Assembly (NCBI GenBank): GCA_016210115.1
Contig: JACQUW010000340.1
Span: forward strand, 1-38,494
Direction: 5' to 3'
DNA length: 38,494 nucleotides
Origin: Deltaproteobacteria bacterium
GTDB lineage: Bacteria > Desulfobacterota > Binatia > UBA9968
The notes under the pieces are model-generated. The model had not been told where the DNA came from and did not search any database. It was given only the letters and a program-made list of their open reading frames with translations. The position numbers and the translations under genes are program-made. This document shows positions 33,206 through 38,494 of the stretch, one piece after another. The number at the start of each line of letters is the position of its first letter. The stretch's first letter is position 1.

Positions 33206-33508
33206 AGCTCCTCCGTCTGCCTTTTTTTCGCCGGGAATTCGCCTTATATGGAACTTCTTGTCCCTCGTCAAGAATCGGCTCATGTCTATCGCTTCTCATA
33301 GAAAAGGTGAGAGTTAGCCCGATCCGAAACAAATTTGCCGATAGATGATGGAGTTCCCTCTCCCGTCGCGGGGCCGTCGCGGGAGAGGGCGACGGTGAGG
33401 CAAATTCGATGCGCACCACCCTCACCTTCCGTACTCTCCCTCCATAGAGGCTGTGTCGCAATCCTTTCGTGATTCGCATAAGATCTCACTACTAATTTCC
33501 GGTCAATT
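33206..33508. other. 303-base gap between divergent SBP 9 and comEC
   Basis: No gene is supported here. It contains the repeat at 33356-33389 and a second partial copy (CACCCTCACCTTCCGTACTCTCCCTCC, 33416-33442). The promoters of the minus-strand series and of comEC should be here or in neighbouring sequence, but no -35/-10 pair stands out to me. Confidence 0.5.
33356..33389. repeat. CCCTCTCCC...GGGAGAGGG palindrome
   Basis: 9-bp arms 33356-33364 and 33381-33389 around a loop that itself contains GTCGCGGG twice. Followed by GCGACGGTGAGG. Same architecture as the 1839-1869 element (CTCTCCCG/CGGGAGAG). Confidence 0.6.
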
Positions 33509-36049
33509 GTGGTACCGAGCAGCCCAGAGGGCACTCGGTTGAGTACATCCGTCACATCGGAGTCGATGCAGCCGGGCGGAGACGGTAGTGACTCACGAGG
33601 GTTTCTTATCCGAAACCCTCCCGTCTGGCTGATTGCTCCCACTGTTTTCCTTCTGCTTGGGCAGGCGGCAGTGGTCTCGCCCGTCGACATTCCGCGGTCT
33701 CTCCTGGCGTTCTTCCTGCTGCCGGCAGTGTTTCTTTTGTGGCGTCGCGCGCGCGTTTGGACTCTGCTGATTCTGCTTTCAAGCGGGGCTTTTTGTCTGG
33801 GCTATTTCCGGCATCACCGTGTCCTTTATCCGGTTTTTCCCGCCAACCACCTGCGCTCCATCATGAATGAGATTTCTGACGTTTACGTCGAGGGTTTCCT
33901 TTTCCAGGAGCCGGAGAAGCTTCCGCAGCGGACGCGCTGGAATTTTCAGGCTGAGCGGGTCTGGCATCCCACGGGCGCGCAGGAGGTTGCAGGCAAAATA
34001 CTGGTCACCGTCCGCCGCACAGAACGGGAATGGAACTATGGAGATCGCATACGGTTCTGGGTTCGGCCTGCGGTGCCGCGGAGCGCGGGCAATCCCGGCA
34101 GCTTTGATTATGCTTCATTTCTGGCGCGGCGGGAAATCTATGTGACCGGATTCCTGGAGAGCGACAGGGATGTGGAATTTTTGGGCAGGGGTCAGAGCGC
34201 ATTTTGGCTTGTGATCGAAACTATCCGGCGGAAAATGCGCGCCTTCATCGCAAATCATTTTTCCGCCGTCAACGGAGCTCTCATGAACGCTCTTGTGGTA
34301 GGGGAGATGGGGGGAATTGCCAGGGAAACACGAGATCAATTTACCGCGGCGGGAGTAAATCACGTGCTGTCGATTTCCGGACTGCATGTGGCCATGCTGG
34401 GCCTGGTCGTCTTCTTTGTGATTCGGTTCGCGGGGGCTTTTAGCGAGACCGTTTTGCTTCGTTGGAATCTGCTAAAAGTATCCGCGTTCTTCTCGTTCCT
34501 GGCGGTTCTCTTCTACACGGCGCTTGCCGGCGCCATGGTTCCAACCGTTCGTTCCGCCATCATGATTGGAGTTTACGAGCTGGCTGTTCTCATGGACCGA
34601 GAGGAGGAGCTTTTCAGCAGCCTCGCCTTGGCGGCGCTTTTGATCAGTCTTGTCTGGCCAGGGGTAGTGATGGATATCTCTTTCCAGCTTTCGTTTCTCG
34701 CAGTTCTCTTTATCGTCTGGGGACTGCGGAAAGTGCAGGAGTGGTGGCCGCCGCGGCGCCGGGAGCAGTTGCTGCCACAGGAGCGGAGTTGGCTCCGGCC
34801 CAAGCTGCGGCAGTTAACGCTCCAGCTCGTCGTTCCTGTGCTGGCCACGTTGGGCACGGGACCAATGATCGCTTATTATTTCGGCCAGCTATCTCTGGCT
34901 GGCTTTATTTCCAATCCTATCATTGTGCCGGTTGTGGGTTTTCTCGTCGTGCCTTTGGGGCTTGGCATCGGCCTTCTATCTTTGTTTTCGCCAACCCTCG
35001 CCGGTCTCGCAGTGGGATTGGCTGAGCGCTTTCTGGCATTCACTATTTGGCTGGTTGAGATCTTTTCATCGTTGCCTTTTTCGACCGTTTCAGTGCCCCG
35101 ACCCAACTTTTTGGAGGTGGCATGGCTTTTTCTCACGTTGCTTGCGGCACTGGCACTGCGACGCAAAAGCCATCTGCTGCTGGTCTTGGCTGTGCTTTTC
35201 TTTGCCGCGTTGGGAGACGGACTCTACTGGCGGGGCGAGCGTTGGCATCGGAAACGACTCAGGGTGACGCAGTTGAGCGTGGGACATGGAGATGCGGCTG
35301 TGGTCGAATTTCCCGGATCCAGGGTTCTAATCATCGACGCCGGAGGGACGGCGACGGGGGAATTCGATACCGGTGAGTTTATCGTGGCGCCCTTTCTGCG
35401 CCTGAGAAAAATTCTCAGGCCGGACTATCTCCTCCTCTCTCATCCGAGGGTGGATCACTACGGCGGGATGCAAAGAATCGTCGAAGAATTTTCACCTACG
35501 GAGTTCTGGACAGGACCGAGCCAGGGGAAGACCGCTCGCTATCAGGCGTTGGAAGACGCCGTCGCGAAAGCCGGAGTGCGACGGGTGATCCTCCGCGCCG
35601 ATCAACCATGCCGATCCATAGAGCAGGTGGAAATCTGCTTTCTTTATCCGCCGGAAGACAAAGAGGGAGAGACCTCAGCGGTTGTGCGTCTACGGTTGGG
35701 TGAAGCCAGCTTCCTGTTCGCGGGGGATATTGAAAAAAAGGACGAGAAACTTCTGCTCCAGCGGTCTGTGAATTTATCGAGCGCCGTGATCAAAGTTCCC
35801 CGTCACGGGAGCCTTACATCGAGCACGGAGGAGTTCGTGGCCGCGGTCAGACCCCGGCTGGCGGTGTTTTCAGTGAGCGATAGGGGCCGGTCCGGTTTAC
35901 CCCGCGACGAAGTCGTCTCCCGCTACCGGACGGCCGGTGCCGAAATCCTGCGCACCGACGTCGATGGCGCTGTGACGATTGAAACGGACGGGAAAATCCT
36001 GCGCTACCGGACCTATCGCACAGGAAAAAAGGGAGAGATCCGCTTCTGA
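33509..36049 (+). CDS. comEC: ComEC/Rec2-type DNA uptake channel protein
   Basis: Up to 846 residues, the size of full-length ComEC. The order is: two to three N-terminal membrane segments (about 38-100), an OB-like region, the ComEC competence domain with ALVVGEMGGIARETRDQF and HVLSISGLHVAML at about 265-310 and many membrane helices to about 590, then a C-terminal metallo-beta-lactamase domain from about 605. The protein forms the inner-membrane channel for DNA import. Odd point: the zinc-ligand motif is HPRVDH (645-650) instead of HxHxDH, and the KVxHHGS motif reads KVPRHGS (R765-H766), so two His are lost. The start is uncertain: GTG 33509 has no ribosome site; ATG 33566 is a good alternative. 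Confidence 0.93.
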   Translation: MVPSSPEGTRLSTSVTSESMQPGGDGSDSRGFLIRNPPVWLIAPTVFLLLGQAAVVSPVDIPRSLLAFFLLPAVFLLWRRARVWTLLILLSSGAFCLGYFRHHRVLYPVFPANHLRSIMNEISDVYVEGFLFQEPEKLPQRTRWNFQAERVWHPTGAQEVAGKILVTVRRTEREWNYGDRIRFWVRPAVPRSAGNPGSFDYASFLARREIYVTGFLESDRDVEFLGRGQSAFWLVIETIRRKMRAFIANHFSAVNGALMNALVVGEMGGIARETRDQFTAAGVNHVLSISGLHVAMLGLVVFFVIRFAGAFSETVLLRWNLLKVSAFFSFLAVLFYTALAGAMVPTVRSAIMIGVYELAVLMDREEELFSSLALAALLISLVWPGVVMDISFQLSFLAVLFIVWGLRKVQEWWPPRRREQLLPQERSWLRPKLRQLTLQLVVPVLATLGTGPMIAYYFGQLSLAGFISNPIIVPVVGFLVVPLGLGIGLLSLFSPTLAGLAVGLAERFLAFTIWLVEIFSSLPFSTVSVPRPNFLEVAWLFLTLLAALALRRKSHLLLVLAVLFFAALGDGLYWRGERWHRKRLRVTQLSVGHGDAAVVEFPGSRVLIIDAGGTATGEFDTGEFIVAPFLRLRKILRPDYLLLSHPRVDHYGGMQRIVEEFSPTEFWTGPSQGKTARYQALEDAVAKAGVRRVILRADQPCRSIEQVEICFLYPPEDKEGETSAVVRLRLGEASFLFAGDIEKKDEKLLLQRSVNLSSAVIKVPRHGSLTSSTEEFVAAVRPRLAVFSVSDRGRSGLPRDEVVSRYRTAGAEILRTDVDGAVTIETDGKILRYRTYRTGKKGEIRF

Positions 36050-36076
36050 CGCGCTTGTGGATCCCCGCGCTGGATT

Positions 36077-36679
36077 TTACCTCAGGCTTGAGTAGTAGGC
36101 CGCAAGGTCATCGATGGTTCTGTCGGAAATAAGTTTCATGAACGTTTTCATGATGGTCACCGACTGATCACTTATATTTCTTTTTTGCTCCTTGAAAAGC
36201 AGCATCTGGCTCTTCAGATAACCAGGCGGCTGGCCGCGAAGACTCGGGATGAGCTTATCAGGATCTCCTTCGCCGTTTTCACCGTGACATGCGGCGCACA
36301 AAGGGGCCGCGGCCTTTCCCCGGGAGACAGCCGCCGGATCACCTTTTATCGGCGTGGATTTTGGCGTTTGGCTCGCGAAATAACGGGCGGCATCCTCTAC
36401 GCCGAAGTGCAGGACCATCTTCGCGTAAGGCTCCATTTCCGGCGACTGCCGCTTTCCTTCCGCATACTCCTGGATCGCTTTTTTGAAATATTCCGGCGCC
36501 ATTCCCGCCAGGATCGGCACCGTATTGCCGGGACTGTTGCCGCCCAGACCGTGACAGGCGCTGCACGCGAGGACTTGCGGCGCCCCCGGAGTATCGAGGG
36601 GCCCGGCATCGGCGCCGCACCAAGTCGCCAGCACGACCGTCACGCTTGCCAGATACCAGAAAAATCTTTTTGTCTGCAT
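36077..36679 (-). CDS. fccA: Dihaem cytochrome c (c4-like), likely FccA partner
   Basis: The 200-residue protein has two class I haem-binding motifs, CSACH at 39-43 and CAACH at 128-132, each followed by a GxxG-type turn, plus possible Met ligands in the downstream halves. An N-terminal Sec signal (about residues 5-25, ending ADA-GPL) places it in the periplasm. The arrangement of two similar ~80-residue haem domains is that of cytochrome c4 and of FccA. It directly follows the flavoprotein FccB gene (23-base gap), so it likely takes electrons from sulfide oxidation. Calling it FccA rests mainly on this neighbour. Confidence 0.85.
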   Translation of the reverse strand: MQTKRFFWYLASVTVVLATWCGADAGPLDTPGAPQVLACSACHGLGGNSPGNTVPILAGMAPEYFKKAIQEYAEGKRQSPEMEPYAKMVLHFGVEDAARYFASQTPKSTPIKGDPAAVSRGKAAAPLCAACHGENGEGDPDKLIPSLRGQPPGYLKSQMLLFKEQKRNISDQSVTIMKTFMKLISDRTIDDLAAYYSSLR

Positions 36680-36702
36680 CGATTCTCCTTGTCAATCGAA
36701 TG

Positions 36703-37977
36703 TTAGGCCAGGACGTCATTCCAAATACTGGCGCGCCATGAGAGCGAATTCTGCGCGACCGCAACGCTTTGGCCCGGAGTCACCTTTGCTTCAATCTGGA
36801 CCACTTTTTCGTTTTCCAGCTTGTAGGTGTTCACGATCGCTATCGCTTCGCGATTATTCACCCAACTGTAGCAGGTGTTCCCAGGCGCCATCGCGGGCAC
36901 CTCCTTGCCATTCAGGAGATGCGCGACCGCCACTGCGCAAATCTTCCCCATCGAGTTGGCGATGTTCCCGGATTTCGGCACGGGTAAGCCGATGGTCGCG
37001 TCGCCAATCACGTGAATCTCTTTTTGCTTGACCGATTCGTATGTCATATGGTTGACCTCACACCAGCGCTTATCCGCCCCTACGAGATCCGCCTCAAATG
37101 CAATGTCGCCCGCGCGCTGCGGTGGAATCAGATTGATGACATCGTACTTGATCTTATCGCCAAGATCCGTCGTCACCTCGCGGCTCGCCGCATCGATCTT
37201 TTCTACCTTGCTGGCGGGTTGATATTCGAGATTCGGGTATTCTTTCCACGCCGCTTTGAACAGACCTGCTTTCGACACAATGTCTTTGTTGGCATCCAGC
37301 ATAATCAGCTTGGAGCGAGGTTTTTTGGTTTTTAAATACCAGGCGATCTGGCAGGCTCGTTCATAGGGGCCGGGTGGACAACGGTAAGCGGCAAGCGGCA
37401 CGGACAGAACGAAAACGCCTCCGTCAGGTATTGCCTGAAGTTGCCTGGCCAACTGGACTGTCTGCGGGCCCGCCTTCCAGGCGTGCAATAGCTTGTCTTT
37501 TGCCGCTTCAAGCCCTTCGACCTGCTCCCACAAGAAATCTACGCCGGGAGAGACAACAAGCCGGTCGTACGGCAAATAGTCTTTGCCGACCCGGACCCTT
37601 TTCTGGTCCGGTTCAATGGCCGCAGCCGCCTCGTGGCGGATCTTAACACCGTGACGTCGAAGACCGTCATAGGTGTGGGTGAGGTTTTTGAGCGATTCGA
37701 CGCCGCTCAGCACGAGATTGCTGAACGGGCAAGAGACGAATTGTTTGTTGGGTTCCAAAACCGTAACCGCGATAGACCGATCCAGCAGGCGCAGATATTT
37801 GGCGGCGGTGGCGCCGCCCCAGCCGCCGCCGATCACGATCACGCGGTGCTTGGTCCTCGCGGCAGGCTCATGCGATCTGTCCGCGGCAAACGCGACAAAC
37901 TGTCCCGGCGCCAAAAATCCGAGGCCTAATCCGATTCCTGATGCTTTAAGAAATTTTCTGCGCGAAAATCCCGGCAT
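36703..37977 (-). CDS. fccB: Flavocytochrome c sulfide dehydrogenase flavoprotein
   Basis: The 424-residue protein (start ATG 37977 after GGAGG; TTG 37989 is less likely) has a Tat signal SRRKFLKASG. A FAD-binding VIVIGGGWGGATAA follows at about 46-59. C83 in SCPFSNLVLSG matches the Cys that links FAD covalently in known FccB; C200 (YRCPPGPYE) and C369 (GNTCYSWVNN) match the redox disulfide pair. The FCSD C-terminal domain is recognisable around 355-424. It oxidises sulfide to sulfur/polysulfide in the periplasm, passing electrons to the c-type partner encoded next. The divergent soxY gene strengthens the sulfur-oxidation reading. Confidence 0.93.
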   Translation of the reverse strand: MPGFSRRKFLKASGIGLGLGFLAPGQFVAFAADRSHEPAARTKHRVIVIGGGWGGATAAKYLRLLDRSIAVTVLEPNKQFVSCPFSNLVLSGVESLKNLTHTYDGLRRHGVKIRHEAAAAIEPDQKRVRVGKDYLPYDRLVVSPGVDFLWEQVEGLEAAKDKLLHAWKAGPQTVQLARQLQAIPDGGVFVLSVPLAAYRCPPGPYERACQIAWYLKTKKPRSKLIMLDANKDIVSKAGLFKAAWKEYPNLEYQPASKVEKIDAASREVTTDLGDKIKYDVINLIPPQRAGDIAFEADLVGADKRWCEVNHMTYESVKQKEIHVIGDATIGLPVPKSGNIANSMGKICAVAVAHLLNGKEVPAMAPGNTCYSWVNNREAIAIVNTYKLENEKVVQIEAKVTPGQSVAVAQNSLSWRASIWNDVLA

Positions 37978-38195
37978 GAGCTCCTCCAAATATTTCTGAT
38001 CAATTAGGTCAATAAAGCTGGGATCTTTTTATCTTAGTAGAGCAAAAAGTCAACATAATGGCCGCCAAGGATCTTCGGCTTACGGTAAACTCCGGGTAAG
38101 ATCCGGCAAATTCCCGTCGCAGCCCCCTCTTGCCATCATTACCGGCCCCTTGTATTTTTCAATGGTGATTCTGGTTCCCAGGCAAGGAGGGATTT

Positions 38196-38494
38196 GTGCG
38201 TTCTAGTAGACGGGCTAAGGGCGTGACCAGGCGGGCATTCGTGCGAGGAGCGCTCGCCCTCGGGTCAATCTGTATTTCGACCATCGCGGGTCTCGGTAGA
38301 TCAGGAGTATCGTGGGCTCAGACTGTGCTATCGGGCGCGGTGCAGCCCGAGGAAGAGGTCGATAGCACGATCAAGCGTCTTTTCGGAGAGCGGGCGATTG
38401 CGCCGGGAGAAGGTAGAGTGAAGTTGGAGCTTCCAACCATTGCCGAAGATGGGTCAAATGTGCAGATTTCGGTTCAGGCCGACCTGCCGATGAC
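38196..38494 (+). CDS. soxY: SoxY, thiosulfate-carrier protein (5' part)
   Basis: The frame runs off the window end; 99 full codons are present. It starts at GTG 38196 with AAGGAGG (38184-38190) five bases upstream. The N-terminus contains a Tat signal TRRAFVRGALALG followed by a cleavage region near SWAQTV. The mature part has KLELPTIAEDGSNVQISVQA, the typical SoxY beta-sandwich beginning. SoxY carries thiosulfate or sulfane sulfur on a C-terminal GGCGG arm (outside the window) in the Sox system, normally with SoxZ as the next gene. It is transcribed away from fccB. Confidence 0.88.
   Translation, partial: MRSSRRAKGVTRRAFVRGALALGSICISTIAGLGRSGVSWAQTVLSGAVQPEEEVDSTIKRLFGERAIAPGEGRVKLELPTIAEDGSNVQISVQADLPM

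Noticed and set aside
37978..38195. tRNA or small RNA in the fccB-soxY gap
   Set aside because: No cloverleaf with a T-loop GTTCRA motif or CCA end could be assembled by eye; only the soxY ribosome site is convincing.

Overview
The window (38.5 kb, roughly 55-60% GC by eye) looks like a chromosomal contig from an uncultured Gram-negative bacterium. The support is Sec signal peptides without lipoboxes on many solute-binding proteins, Tat signals on a flavocytochrome and SoxY, and high-GC Proteobacteria-like coding. The mix of many NMT1/TauA-type binding proteins, molybdenum hydroxylases, a UbiD decarboxylase and class III CoA-transferase recalls soil and subsurface lineages (Deltaproteobacteria-like, Binatota, Rokubacteria, NC10). 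That placement is an impression, not a computed result.

Layout. 1-1775 (+): the 3' end of a histidine kinase, a single-domain receiver, and a receiver-coiled coil-class III nucleotide cyclase, probably one signalling operon. 1948-3792 (-): uvrC. 3999-13276 (+): a catabolic run of DUF35 Zn-ribbon/OB protein, SCP2-type thiolase, class III CoA-transferase, a complete three-subunit molybdenum hydroxylase (FAD, 2Fe-2S, Mo subunits), an alpha/beta hydrolase and a UbiD-family decarboxylase. 13328-33205 (-): 19 consecutive genes on one strand. Nine encode periplasmic solute-binding proteins (three of the Fe3+/polyamine-like class, six of the NMT1/TauA-like class), yet no permease or ATPase gene is present. 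Between them lie two split thiamine-diphosphate decarboxylase pairs resembling ComDE/phosphonopyruvate decarboxylase, a second complete molybdenum hydroxylase with a CoxG-like protein and an RpiR-type regulator, and a third, solitary molybdenum large subunit. 33509-36049 (+): comEC. 36077-37977 (-): flavocytochrome c sulfide dehydrogenase (fccB then a c4-like dihaem fccA). 38196-end (+): the start of soxY, divergent from fccB.

How the genes may work together (inference). The plus-strand run has the enzyme types needed to decarboxylate, CoA-activate, hydroxylate and ring-open a (hetero)aromatic carboxylate; the furan-carboxylate (Hmf) pathway is the closest known parallel. The minus-strand island repeats the combination of binding protein, split ThDP decarboxylase and molybdenum hydroxylase, suggesting a dedicated system for capturing and oxidising organic acids whose substrate is unknown. 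Sulfur-oxidation genes at the right edge make an organosulfonate link conceivable but unproven.

Intergenic spaces hold a dispersed GC-rich palindromic repeat family (C-tract/G-tract hairpins, often followed by AGGTGGGGG) and patches of degenerate short-word repeats. I saw no tRNA, rRNA, CRISPR array, transposase or integrase.
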